The translations under genes were made by a program, and so were the position numbers. 64,000 nt of DNA from Candidatus Absconditabacterales bacterium (GTDB taxonomy: Bacteria; Patescibacteriota; Gracilibacteria; Absconditabacterales; Absconditicoccaceae). Location of the stretch: assembly GCA_025057375.1 (NCBI GenBank), contig JANWWO010000003.1, positions 53,692 to 117,691 of the forward strand, in the 5' to 3' direction. Numbering within the stretch: the stretch's first letter is position 1; each line of letters opens with the position of its first letter. The notes under the pieces were generated by a model, which worked only from the letters and a program-made list of their open reading frames with translations, was not told where the DNA came from and made no database searches. Below are positions 36,513-47,700 of this stretch, one piece after another.

Positions 36513-36545
36513 CTAAGAAAAGGAGACAAGGCAATCCCGATGTCC

Positions 36546-38309
36546 CTACTCCTTCTTCACTTGTATTCCCAACACATCCAACTCTTTCGTATCAATCACA
36601 CTCGGTGCTCCCATCATCACATCTTGTGCACGTCAGGACTTGGGGAAGGCGTAGACCTCACGGATATTATCCTCATCGACCAAAATCATGAGCAATCTAT
36701 CAAAGCCGATTGCAAACCCTCCATGCGGTGGTGGTCCGTATTGAAACGCTTCGTACATTGTTCCAAAACGTTTTTTGATTTCGTCCACACCATATCACGC
36801 TTCCTCAAATGCTTTGATCAAAACCTCTGGATCATGGTTACGAATTGATCATGACAGGATTTCGTAGCCATTGCAGGCAAGGTCGTATTGTGTGGTTTTT
36901 CGGTCTTTTGCTGGCGTCCTAGTCATCACTTCGAGTCATCCTTGGATATACGAAAACGGATTGTGTGCAAAATCAAGCCCGTTTGGTTTGTCAGGATTTT
37001 CTTCAAAAAAGGGGAAATCCAAAATCCATACAAAACCCAGATGATTGGGATCACTCAATTTGTACGTATCTCTCAAAGCAAGGCGAAGTTTGTTCATGCA
37101 TGCACGGACTGTCTTTACGTCACCCGCCATTATAAACACAATATCTCACGCCACACAGTCAAATTCGTCAGTGAGATCTTTTTTTTCTTTTTCGGAAAGT
37201 TTAGACGCAAGAGACCCACTGACGCCAGTCTCGTCTCGCTTGATATATCCCAGTCCCGATCAGCCATTGCGTTTGACTAGATCCGTAAAGCTATCAATCT
37301 CTTTTCTCGACACGCTTTGCCCACTGAGTTTGAGACCCACAATATCGTTTCATGCATTACGTCCCTCCATAAACAAAGGAAAATCGCTTGAGGTAAAAAT
37401 CGTTTGTAAAGAATGCAACTCACATCCAAAACGCATATCTGGTTTGTCAGAGCCATAGCGTGCCATTGCTTCTTCATACGGCAGACGGGGGAAGTCGACC
37501 GTAATTTTTTTATGCGGAACAAAGTGTTGGATCAAGTATTTGATATATTTCTCTACGACTGCAAAAACATCATCTTGATGCACAAAACTCATCTCACAGT
37601 CGATCTGATAAAATTCACAACTATGACGATCAGCTCTCGGATCTTCATCACGAAAACACGGTGCAATTTGAAAATACTTATCCACACCACCGACCATCAA
37701 GAGCTGTTTGTATTGTTGTGGAGCTTGGGGTAGAGCATAAAAGTGTCCAGGATTGACACGGGAAGGAATAAGATAATCCCTTGCTCCCTCAGGACTTGAA
37801 ACGGTAAAAATTGGCGTTTGAACCTCGAGAAATCATTGCTCCGTAAACCAATTTCTCGTGAGATGATTCATTTTTGCTCTACGTTCTATATTGGTTAGAA
37901 TCTGTTTTCTTCTTAGGTCAAGATACCTATATTTCATTCTTACTTCTTCACTGGTTTTGGGATCGTCATCAATAGCAAATGGTAGGACTTTTGAACGAGA
38001 AAGAATTGTCACTGACTGGATATGGACCTCAATCTCGCCCGTGAGCATATGTTGATTTATCATGTCCGTAGGTCTTGCAACGACAATACCAGTAATCTGG
38101 AGACATCGCTCGTTTGCGACATCTTTGAGTTGATCCAAAACGTCTTGTTTTGATTCGTCAGCAAAAAGTTGGGTATAGCCATAGCGGTCTCTGAGATCAA
38201 CAAAACATATTGATCCAAGGTTTCTAATCTTTTTGACCCATCAGGCGAGGGTGACGGTGGATCAGATATGAGAGGCACGGAGTTCTCAGCAGGTATGGGA
38301 GCGGTACAT
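36546..38309 (-). CDS. aspS: aspartyl-tRNA synthetase
   Basis: A 587-residue class II synthetase of the bacterial type. The N-terminal OB-fold anticodon domain ([27 protein letters not shown], split here) is followed by motif 1 around RNWFTEQGFLEVQTP, motif 2 around [21 protein letters not shown], the bacterial GAD insertion domain and motif 3 at [12 protein letters not shown]. The length is standard. Relatively few glycines are TGA, but several are, including the one before FLEVQTP. It charges tRNA-Asp (and possibly tRNA-Asn, if gatCAB exists elsewhere). Confidence 0.95.
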
Positions 38310-38714
38310 TGTGAAGAGAAAAAAAATAAAAGGGGATATGTTGGTTGTATAGATAGTTTGCTTCTACATGAAGCATATATTTATTATTTTTTTTATTTTT
38401 TGTTTGAATGGTTTTTTGAGATGTTTGTGATCATAAGCGAATACGAATATGTGGCTAATGTGATTGATAGTTGATGTTTGTTTTCAGGATGTGTTAAATG
38501 TTTGATATGTAACAATATGTATGGTGGTATTGATATTGCTACTGCTTTTGTTTATCGAACAAGATATGTCAAAAACTTCCATCTAGAGTTTGTTGGTGAT
38601 GTTTCTTATCATGGATTGGGTATGTAGTATGATGCTTGCATGATTGTGTATTGTGATAAAGTAAAGAACAATGCGTGGTCGTATGTATGGTTTGTAGGAA
38701 TATGATCGATTGTT
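38310..38714. other. 405-base gap with no confident gene
   Basis: Open frames of about 70 codons exist on both strands (plus around 38415-38628; minus around 38395-38595). Neither has convincing composition or start context, and they overlap each other. The aspS promoter should lie in the left part. No tRNA or hairpin terminator seen. Confidence 0.4.
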
Positions 38715-40151
38715 TTATGCTAGCGTATTATGATGTGTTTTGAGCTTCCTCCTCATCCATGGGTCCAAGACACCGGCAGTCATAAGAACAATCACACGAG
38801 GTCAGTCACTTTTTTTTTCTTGTAATCGATTCCAAAGTGTTTCAAAGGAAGCACATCGTTGTGCGTGACAGTGATGTGCTAATGCTTGGGCACATTCATC
38901 AAAAGACTGTCGTTGATACTGTGTAAAGAGTGGATGATTGATATACTCGTCAATTGACTCTCTTGCTGTATAAGGAGGTACGATTATGAGATCTTCGCTA
39001 GCAAAGACCTCACGCCATGTATCTCGTCCATCGAGCATCCTTCTCGCTTGGTGAGGTTCCCAGATGATAGTGAGTGGCAAATGAGGGTAATGATCACGAA
39101 TTCATTGCAGAGTTGGTTTGATGGCAGGAGGATGATGTGCGTAGTCAGAGATAATAGTAAGATTGTCGAGCTGTCCGATGATTTCTGTTCTTCTTGCCAG
39201 TGGTGGTGTATGGGCAATTGTTTCCCAGATAATCGTATCGCTTAGTCAGGGGTTGATTGTTTTGATTGCAGTCATGACCATGCTTGCATTGGCGATATTG
39301 TGTGGTCATCGCAGATGATGGAGTGGTGAAAAAAACTGAGCTTGACGACAATCTTGTATAGAAGATGACGTGATGATGGGGGTGTCCGTTGGTGTAAGGA
39401 TGGAGAGGAGATGAGGATCGGTGATAACAGCGCGTTTAGTTGTTGCTGTCAGGCGGCGAAAAACATCATGATAGGATTCGAGTGTAGGAAAGCAGTCGCT
39501 ATGATCGTGATCGATAGTAGTGATGATCGTGATTGATGGATTGTAGAGGAGACAGTGACGATTAAATTCATCTGCTTCGATGACACATCGCCATTTGCCT
39601 ACAAGTTCATAGGGTGCGATTCCTTTGTTGCGAAATAGATAGTCGATGATGGTTGTTATATCATCATGTGCAGTAGGGTTGGCAACAAATCCTGTATTTC
39701 ATCGTTCTGTGACCATACTTCCTACCATACCCCAGGCTCGCTGATTAGGAAGAAGCTGTTTCATGGCGTGGATAGCCATCGTTGTTGAGCTTGTTTTGCC
39801 GTTGGATCATGCGATAGCTAGGGTGGAGAATCGTTTGCTGATCTCAGCAACACAGTGATGAAAAGAAAGTGTGAGGGGCACATTGGTTCTTGAGCTTGGG
39901 CGAGCGATGCTTGCTTGATACTCAGGTGTTTGTTTGATAGCGGGAATATCAGTATAGATCACAATATCTGTGGGAAGGATAGGTACTGATCCAAATGTTG
40001 TATGAATTGTGACTCCTGCTTGAATAAGCATATCAAGTGGAGGTCCGTATCAGGTATCAATACCGATGACGTCTCGTTTCCTCAGATCATGTAAGAAACG
40101 GCAAAGTCAAGACATACCGCTTCATCCTGCACCCAGAAAAATAAAACGCAT
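38715..40151 (-). CDS. murC: UDP-N-acetylmuramate--L-alanine ligase MurC
   Basis: A 478-residue Mur ligase that adds the first amino acid of the peptidoglycan stem peptide. The N-terminal Rossmann motif is GAGGSGMSGL (adjacent glycines partly TGA). The ATP loop is AGSNGKTSST, the central EADEFNRH and TIDHDHSD elements are in place, and the MurC-specific DYAHHPPAIK opens the C-terminal domain. The loop normally GTHGKT reads GSNGKT. It is last in the minus-strand run dnaX > rhomboid > Hsp20 > murC. Confidence 0.9.
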
Positions 40152-40220
40152 TGGTGGTGATAAAAAATAAAAGGGACTAAATTATGAAGGAGGTACTGAC
40201 CTATGAGGAGACGATACGTG

Positions 40221-40547
40221 TTAGTCAAGAATAAGGTGGGATCGTGGAGTAGGTTGTTTGGGGAGCAAAATGGTGAGAATATTGCTGGTTGTAAGAGCGT
40301 GTGTGTGTTCGCCTGTTGCATGTGGAGGACAAGCGATTGTCAGTGTCCATGGTCATCGATAACATCATTGATGGATTGCTTTGGTTTCTCCATTGATCAA
40401 TGGTTTGGGTCTTATGCCTGTGATGATGAGCTCATGATTTTCATCATGATACGTTATGGCTATGGTTTGTGGATCTACTCACCCCAAGGGAATAGTGATA
40501 CGATATTCGATGATAGTTTCATCAATATCGTAGGGAATTGAGGTCAT
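40221..40547 (-). CDS. Hsp20/alpha-crystallin-like protein
   Basis: A 108-residue protein composed of an alpha-crystallin-like beta sandwich: IEYRITIPLGGVDPQTIAI, a NHELIITGIRPKP strand, a GCYRGPWTLTIACPPHA region and a terminal NILTILLPK, corresponding to the conserved G-V-L and L-P-K end. Small heat-shock proteins hold unfolded clients. Compared with canonical members the N-terminal arm is nearly absent and the conserved A-x-x-x-n-G-V-L motif is altered (SNILTI). It lies between rhomboid and murC. Confidence 0.65.
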
Positions 40548-40583
40548 CGTGTTGGATAAAAGTAAAGTATGATTGATACTTGT

Positions 40584-41144
40584 TTAGAATAGGCGGCGAC
40601 TTTGTTTGTGAAACCATCGTCGTGCTGTTCATCAGAGCGCTCATCCTAGATGTCCTGCAAACGAAATGCCAGGAATCAATCCAATAGCGATATTGATAAT
40701 CAACATTGATAAGAATTGTTGGTTTTCCCAAGAATTGTGACGTGCATGAGCAAAAAAGTACCATGCTAAGAGTCCCATATTGACACCAGAAAAACCAAGG
40801 GTAATGCCTGAAGAAAATACCCATACGACACTGCTCGTTGCGAGGGCAGAGGTAAGCAAAAGGAGGCAGTAACTTTTGCGTGAGAGGAGCGTTTCTGCCA
40901 TGGTCCCAAGCATAAAGAAAGCACTAAGGTTTGCGAGAAGATGCCAGGGGTTGAGATGGCTTATGTTGGCTATCAAAAATCCTGGTGTGGCGACGCCAGC
41001 GATATTGACAAATCGTGTCGACACAAACGCCTGATGTCCTGTTTGGATCAGAATGTTGATGATGAGAAAGATGACAATGAGAATGACGATAAGAATTACT
41101 GTCAAGGGTTGGTGTTTTCGTGTGGGTAATACAATGCCGTACAT
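40584..41144 (-). CDS. rhomboid family intramembrane serine protease
   Basis: A 186-residue membrane protein with about six hydrophobic segments. The catalytic pair is visible: Ser in LGFSGVNMGL and His in SFAGHLGGALGG, with the HLLANL histidine/asparagine helix (NPWHLLANLSAFF) earlier. It should cleave membrane proteins within the bilayer. Short cytosolic tails only. It is 30 bases downstream of dnaX on the same strand and probably shares its transcript. Confidence 0.88.
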
Positions 41145-41174
41145 ACGAGTTTAGACAAAATAAAAAACGATGAT

Positions 41175-42161
41175 TTATCCATTTTGTGTCAGTGCATAGA
41201 TACAAGCAAGGATGGATGTTGGAAGATATTTTTTGGTTTGGCGAACAGTGAGGACAAAGGAGAGAATTTGTTTTGCTGTAGCGAGGTTTGTGGATGCACG
41301 TAGTGCTAGATCATCCAGCAGCGTATCAAGAAGTATTCCTTGGTCAAGCAAGGACTGAATGGTGGTGATTGCTGTTTGATCGTGAGAGAGAATTAGGGAA
41401 ATGAGATGATTTATGTCTGCATCAGACGCAATTCCCAACATTGATGTGATATGAGAAGGGGTGATAGAAATTCACGGTAATGCGACTTGATCAAGATATT
41501 TGATAGCATCACGCATACATCATCATGACATTTTGGCGAGGAGAGCCAGAGAGGGATCATCAATCGTGATATGTTCTTGTGTTGCAATATGACGAAGTCT
41601 GTTACAAATACCTTGCTGACTGATATGGTGAAATGTATAGATCTGGCAGCGAGAGAGGATTGTAGGTATAACTTTATGAATTTCTGTTGTTGCAAGGATA
41701 AAAACAACATGATTTGGCGGTTCTTCCATGATTTTGAGAAGAGCATTGAAAGCGCTTTTTGAGAGCATATGGACTTCATCGATGATATACACTTTTTTTT
41801 TCATTCCTCCAGTCGGTGGGAAAATAGCTTTGGCAATAATTTCTTCTCTGACATTATCGACCCCTGTTTGGGATGCGGCGTCAATTTCGATGATGTCAAA
41901 TGATTCTCTTTCTTTGGTAGGATCTGTTTGCATACAATTGTTACAGGTATTGCATGGGCTACCATTGCGAGGAGATAGACAATTGAGACCTCTAGCAAAA
42001 ATTCTTGCACAACTTGTTTTTCCTGTTCATCTAGGACCGTAAAAGAGGTAGTTTGTTCTGCTTGGTGGATGCATGACATGTGTTTTGAGAATAGTTGTGA
42101 TATGTGTTTGTTCGACAATGTCATCAAACGTATGAGAACGGTAGGTGAGATACAGTGACAT
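41175..42161 (-). CDS. dnaX: DNA polymerase III subunit gamma (short DnaX)
   Basis: A 328-residue clamp-loader ATPase. Walker A is GPRGTGKTS, with the first Gly of that loop written as TGA. A four-cysteine zinc module follows (C-x(8)-C-x2-C-x2-C, around LNCLSPRNGSPCNTCNNC), then Walker B IIDEVHML, and the sensor 1 and SRC motifs (TILSRCQ). The protein stops after domain III, so the tau-type C-terminal domains IV and V that bind DnaB and polymerase alpha are missing. Many small genomes also have short DnaX proteins. Confidence 0.92.
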
Positions 42162-42299
42162 ATAGTGCGAAAAGATAAAAACACGCTCTCATCATAGCAA
42201 TTCTTGACAGAAAATCAAGGAATACCATACCAAAAATGATAGTATCTATATTTGTGTATGAAAAACTTGCATTTTTGATATATTATTGCTATACCATAG

Positions 42300-43136
42300 T
42301 ACATACAACCTGTCTGAATAATCTTGCAATTGAGAAGAAAAACATTAAAAAGGATGTATGGGGAATTATACTAGCAACATAATTGTTGCACAATATGAGA
42401 CGATACAAGAGTATCTTCCAAAGGTTAAGACAACCAAACCAAGAAAGCGAAGATATCATGAGATTTTCAATGGTATTTTTGTGTTCTTATGACATGCTGT
42501 CAGCGTTTTCTTCCTTGGAAAACAGTGTATCATCATTGTATGACTCGAACAAAAAAATGCATACGAGAGATAGTGATGCGTGAGCTTCATGTAGAATTAA
42601 GGGGGAAAGTAGGAAAAGAAAACAGAACCTAGTTTATGTATTCTTGCCTCTCAGGCTGTAAAAATATAGATTGTGCTCAATATGATTGTGTTTTTGCAAG
42701 ACAACTACTTGCATCAAAAGATATGTATTAGCAGATGTGTTATGAATATCTATTGTCATTAAAGTTACAACTGCAAATATTTTTGAGATAGAGAATAATG
42801 AAAAATACGTGCAAAAAAGAATAAAAAGTACATGAGAGGTAGAGAAACGATACTTGCAAGATACGGGATACGCATCAAAATGATTACAAATTAGTATTAA
42901 AAAACTTACTTGAGCACAATTACAATACTCCCTACATCTCATTGATGAAAAGGATTTAACCCCCTTCATAAAAGACGAATAGGAGAAAGAAGTAATGCAC
43001 GAATGGAAAAATGTAAAAGGTTACTAAAAATACAGAAAGACATATTGCTACTAGTGAAGCTTTTATTTACTTTTGTTTCTCAAGAATGTTAATGAGAAGA
43101 TTAGCATAAAAAACGATTTACGACAGGGTCTATACA
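42300..43136 (+). mobile_element. decayed IS5-like insertion sequence
   Basis: The ends carry candidate imperfect inverted repeats: 42300-42318 and the reverse complement of 43117-43136 share a CCTGTC core and match at about 13 of 19 positions. Between them lie broken pieces of an IS5-family transposase. A weak promoter (TTGCAT then TATACC, about 42270-42297) precedes it. No clear target-site duplication was found. It sits between dnaX and the S41 peptidase gene. Confidence 0.5.
42358..43092 (+). pseudogene. transposase remnant, IS5 family
   Basis: Frame 1 from ATG 42358 gives YETIQEYLPKVKTT and RYHEIFNGIFVFL, matching the IS5 N-terminal domain. A shift to another frame near 42480 continues with VLMTCCQRFLPWKTVYHHC, the 'TGCQWR-LP--FP-WKTVY' signature, ending at TAG 42632. 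After a degraded middle, 42940-43092 gives KGFNPLHKRRIGERSNARME followed by KCKRLLKIQKD, the catalytic-Glu helix and C terminus of such transposases. At least one frameshift and several stops remove function. A small membrane-like ORF call at 42358-42573 is part of this remnant. Confidence 0.6.
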
Positions 43137-43185
43137 TAAAAATAAAAATGCGTACCGTTCTTTTCATTTTATTCCTCTTTTCTTT

Positions 43186-44634
43186 ATGGTTGCTCGTATT
43201 TGGTTGTTTTTGTTGATCGTTTTGTTATTTTTTGTTGGGAATATATGATTTGCATCACAATGATCATGATCATCTAATCCACAGGATCTTATTACACGAA
43301 GGGTCTTTATGACTGAGTACTTTGGTTTATTACAAGAATTGGATCCTATGACGCGTATGACGCAGAAACATCGTTTTCAGCATGATCGTGATCCTGTCTT
43401 GGATCGTGCCTTGCTGTATGCTGTCAATGCATGATTGTTGCCTGACGTAGCCTTGAGATTACATTGGGATAGACCTATTTCATCAACATTTGTCCAAAGA
43501 CTTTTGGCTCTTCATCATAGTATTACTCGACAAAGACAATCTGTGACACGTGCTGTTTTGGATACTATATTGGCTGATATATCAGGACGTTATGATCTTT
43601 TTGTTCCTGAGTATACCAAGGTGTGATATGTTGTCTCCAGATTATCGAAGTTGTCTCGTTCGCTCCCTGCGCTTCCTAAAGTTCGTACTTTTGCTGCATT
43701 AGTACAAAAACTTGATGATGAATATGCGTCTTATCTTTTCGCTGATGATATGGATGTTATTGTTCATGGAGGTAGTGAGAGATGAATTCTTGGTATTATG
43801 ATAGAAAAGCATCCGTGATGATTGAGAGTGACTGATGTTGTTGCATGATACGGTGCGTCTGAGCAGTGAGTGCAGATAGGAGATATTATCACGCATATCA
43901 ATTGATTGTCTGTTTTTTCTTATGATAATGTTATGAATGTTTTGGGTGGTGAGCAATGAACCTTTGTAGAGTTGACCTTGCAGCGTGGAGATGTAGTTGT
44001 TACGGTAAAGATTCGTAGACAAAAACAAGAACACACACTGATTGATTATACGATGTCACATGATGGTATTTTGATCCTGGTGGTTCATCAATTTGTTGAA
44101 GGGATGACCAAGACAGTACAGACGATTATTGATCAGGCATTAGCTCAGTGACCTATCAATTGACTGGTGATTTCTTTTGCTGATAATCCGTGATGAGATC
44201 TCAATGAGGCTATTGCATTTCTTTCACTTCTTTTGCCCTCCCAGACTCCTTTGATTACCTCAACAGGGATGTATACATCTGCTTTTTTGACATCGATGCA
44301 GCCGTCCCATCTCTCCTTTCTTTCCACCATCCCTGTAGTGGTTATCCAAAACAAAGTCAGCGCATCGGCAAGTGAGATCGTTGCCTTTATGCTCCGTAAT
44401 AGACATCCCAATACAACGATTGTCTGAGAAACAAGTTATGGGAAGGGGTCTATTCAAGACCTTATCCAATTTATCGACAATACAGGTTTCAAATATACGG
44501 TCGGGACTTGGTATGATTCAGTGACGAAGGAGTCAATCAATAAAAAAGGCGTTGTTCCTGATCGTACATTGCAAAGATATGTATGGTGAGATGCTCTCAA
44601 CCTTGCTTTGCGTATTATCCGTCGTCAAGAATAA
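43186..44634 (+). CDS. S41 family C-terminal processing peptidase
   Basis: A 482-residue secreted protease with a signal peptide (MVARIWLFLLIVLLFFVGN). An N-terminal helical region is followed by a PDZ domain (about 205-290; ITHINGLSVFSYDNVM) and the S41 core. The nucleophile motif reads VSASASEIVAFML and the lysine motif GETSYGKGSIQ, so the Ser/Lys dyad appears intact. It trims C termini of exported proteins. It starts about 50 bases after the IS remnant and precedes the giant protein gene. Confidence 0.9.
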
Positions 44635-44657
44635 GATGGTTTTTTGTTCTGTCAAAT

Positions 44658-44705
44658 TTGCATTTTGTCCAAAAAGCGCTATACTTTGTGTATAGTGTTT
44701 TTGTT
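44658..44705 (+). promoter_or_regulatory. promoter overlapping a terminator-like hairpin
   Basis: TTGCAT (44658) and TATACT (44680) with a 16-base spacer form a promoter for the gene at 44726. The -10 element is itself the left arm of an 8-bp hairpin, CGCTATAC/GTATAGTG (44677-44697), followed by a T-rich run. The same bases can thus end the S41 transcript and start the next one. Confidence 0.5.
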
Positions 44706-44725
44706 TCTATATTTTTTGTTTTTCT

Positions 44726-47700
44726 ATGTCTTCAATTACATTTCCACCAGAATGATGAAAATGACCCAAACAGCAGTCAGGTCCATCTTTTTTGGATACA
44801 GTAAAAACAAAGTTACTAAATGAGTTGACTCGTGATCCAACCAAGTTTTGAACTTACGGAGACATTTTTCGTCAGCATTTTGAAAAAAAAGATGGATCAT
44901 TTTTGATAAAACAATTTCCTTGATTCCAAGATCAGCCACTTTCTGCGTTTGAACGTGATACTACTTTGTCTGTTTCTGCGCTGGTACACAAACAGTTTTC
45001 TCCTTGCCATGGTATTCGTTTATCTCATACGGTTTTTGATCCTTATCGTATGGTATCATTTGCGATGCTCACAGACGTATATAAACTTGCTGATGAACAG
45101 GGAAAAAAACTTTTACGTGAGCTTTTTGATCAGGCAGTCAAACTCTTTGATCTCATTGATAACAAGATCACAAATGCTGAGGCTTCCAGTGTTCTTTCTT
45201 CTCTTACTTTGTGTTCCTGACCTACGTATGCACCATCAGCAATTCTTGTAACAGTAGAAAAAGCCATAAAAAAACCATGATTACAACAGTCCTCATTATG
45301 ATGAGATACCAATGACTCATGATTTTTTGATCAACAGGTGTTTGATACGTTGTCTCAAAAAACCTATTCATTATCTACACTCTATCGTCAATGGATCTGA
45401 CTGGGATGACAGGGTAACATAGATCCTGATGGATCGACATCGTTATCACAATGCTTTGCATCTGATACAACAGGTGAGTCTCTCAAGGCTATCTCTGCAT
45501 TTTTGGAATCAATTTTGTATTACCAAGGTATTGATGATCTCCTTGTCCAACAAACGGTGAAAAATATGATTGATCAGTATTCACAAACGATGATGACGCC
45601 ACCTCTTTCATCCATAGGAGAGGCAATCAAAGCACAGCGTTTGGTCAAGGTTCGTTCCTTGGCAGAAAACAATCCTGACTGACCAGAACCGATGCGAGAG
45701 AGATATATTAGGTTAGACAAGGCATTTGATGTTGATGATGTATACTTTTGGGATTATGTAAAAAAACACGGATGAGATGATGTTGTCTCTCAACTCAAAA
45801 ATGACATTCCACACGCCAACCAACCAAAGAAAAAAAATCCAGCTATCCAAAAAACTTTTGCTACGATCCAATGATTAGTAGATCAGTATAATCAACGCAA
45901 TCAAAACAACCCGCTTGCACTTGCTGATCCTCGTTTAGGTCCTGCAAGCAGAAAAGAATTTGAAAAGCAAGTTGTGATTTTGCAAGATTTTTTTCGTACG
46001 ACTTCTCTTCAATGAGTTCTGTTTGACGATGATAATCCAAATAACATTTTGAGTGATGGAAACATACAATCTTTTCTTGTACAGTGTGATCAAGAGAATA
46101 ATGATGTATCTCGTAATGCGTCTCAATTACCGCTTTTTTCTCAACGAAGAAAAAAATATCTATTAGACAAGGCTTTTTCATGATCGCAAGGAAATCTTTT
46201 TGATCACAGTGATAATAATCCTGAGTCCAAATGGATCAACGATCTTGATGAGCCTTACCGTACGCTTGTTCGTCAGCTAGCTACTCGTCAGGATGATACA
46301 CAGCCATTTATTGTGACTGATAAGGTTCTCAAAGACCAACTCTGCACATCATTGTGGAACGAACAAAAACGCTGCCTTGATCAGCTTCGTAATCCATCGA
46401 TTCCTTGAGGATGACCTATCGAGAATGATTTTCTCAAACCAGAGTTTGAAACCATGCTCAAAGCACTCTATGGACAAGATAATCAGGATTCTATCATACT
46501 CAATCTCTGACACGACTGGGATGATGAAAAACAGCAAATCATTACAAACAGCATAAGACTTCCAATTCTCTCCCGTGATTTTGAGCCATGGACATGAACT
46601 TCTCCAATCACGCCCGCCGATGTTGTCAGTGATGATTTTTTTCCCTATCGTGTCGAGCTTGATGCTTCCTCGCTTGATGATCAAACAAAAATTCAGCTTG
46701 CATGAGCATTAGGTAAACATCCTGATTCGGTGCAATGGTCAAACCTTGTTGTGTGTGGGAAAAAAGAGCTTGATTCCTTGGTGCGTGTGATGCGTGAGCA
46801 AATGACTAAATCTCGTGCTGAACAAGCACATGAGGCGACGACTGATACGTTGGGTATGAATGATGATGCAGTAATGGGGTGAAAATCATGATGACAGGAT
46901 GCTGAGGATGGGTCGTTGGGACCAGAACGCTTATCTGAAGTTGATCAAAAAGTCAAAAAACTTGCTACACAATGGAAGGATCTTGCTGAGAAGAATTGAT
47001 TTGATGTGTCTGATAAAAATGTCAATTTCCCTTGACTTACGCCCTGAGTAAATTTTGTGGGGAAAGTCCCTGAGTCATGATGATGATCAAGTCATCCTTT
47101 CAGTGCTGATGCCTGGATGAGTATGGAAGTCATGCATGTCTCATCAGACAACCCCCCAAGGATTACTGTCAAACATAGAGGAGGTGTTGTGTGATTTAAA
47201 CCTGTGATCAAAACTTTTTCTCTCAACGAAAAGTTTTTGTCGTTTTTTTCCTGAGACAATGCGTTTGTGCTCAAAGACACAACAGCACTGCCGCTCTTTG
47301 ATGCTCAATACAAAAATGATATTGTTGATCCTACTTTAGCAAGTGGCTGATATTTTGTTGTGGATGGTGATGCGTATCCTTTGCCCTGACTTGTCTCTGA
47401 CCAATCACATCAAAAGTTCTTTTTTCGTATTGAGAAATCATGAGATACGTATATTGTTCATACTGATCCCTGGTATGAAATAGAAAGAGATTGAGATAAA
47501 ACAACAATTATTGAACAAGTGTGATATCCGCCACTTACTTTGACGAGAGCCGAATTGCTTGGATTTCTCAAAGAAAGAGAATCAATAGGCATGAGGAGAG
47601 TGGACGAATGAGAGTACAAAAAAAAACAAGCAGAAGAAAAAACAATGCTTGAGAATTCCAAACTCTATAACCAAACAGCAGGGAAAGATATGCCAATCCC

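Noticed and set aside
38268..38628. A plus-strand ORF of about 120 codons reading from inside aspS
   Set aside because: It overlaps the aspS start antisense, a competing ORF exists on the minus strand, and neither shows a family signature.
42634..42969. A 111-codon minus-strand ORF
   Set aside because: It lies antisense to the transposase remnant, has no ribosome-binding context, and the plus strand explains the sequence better.
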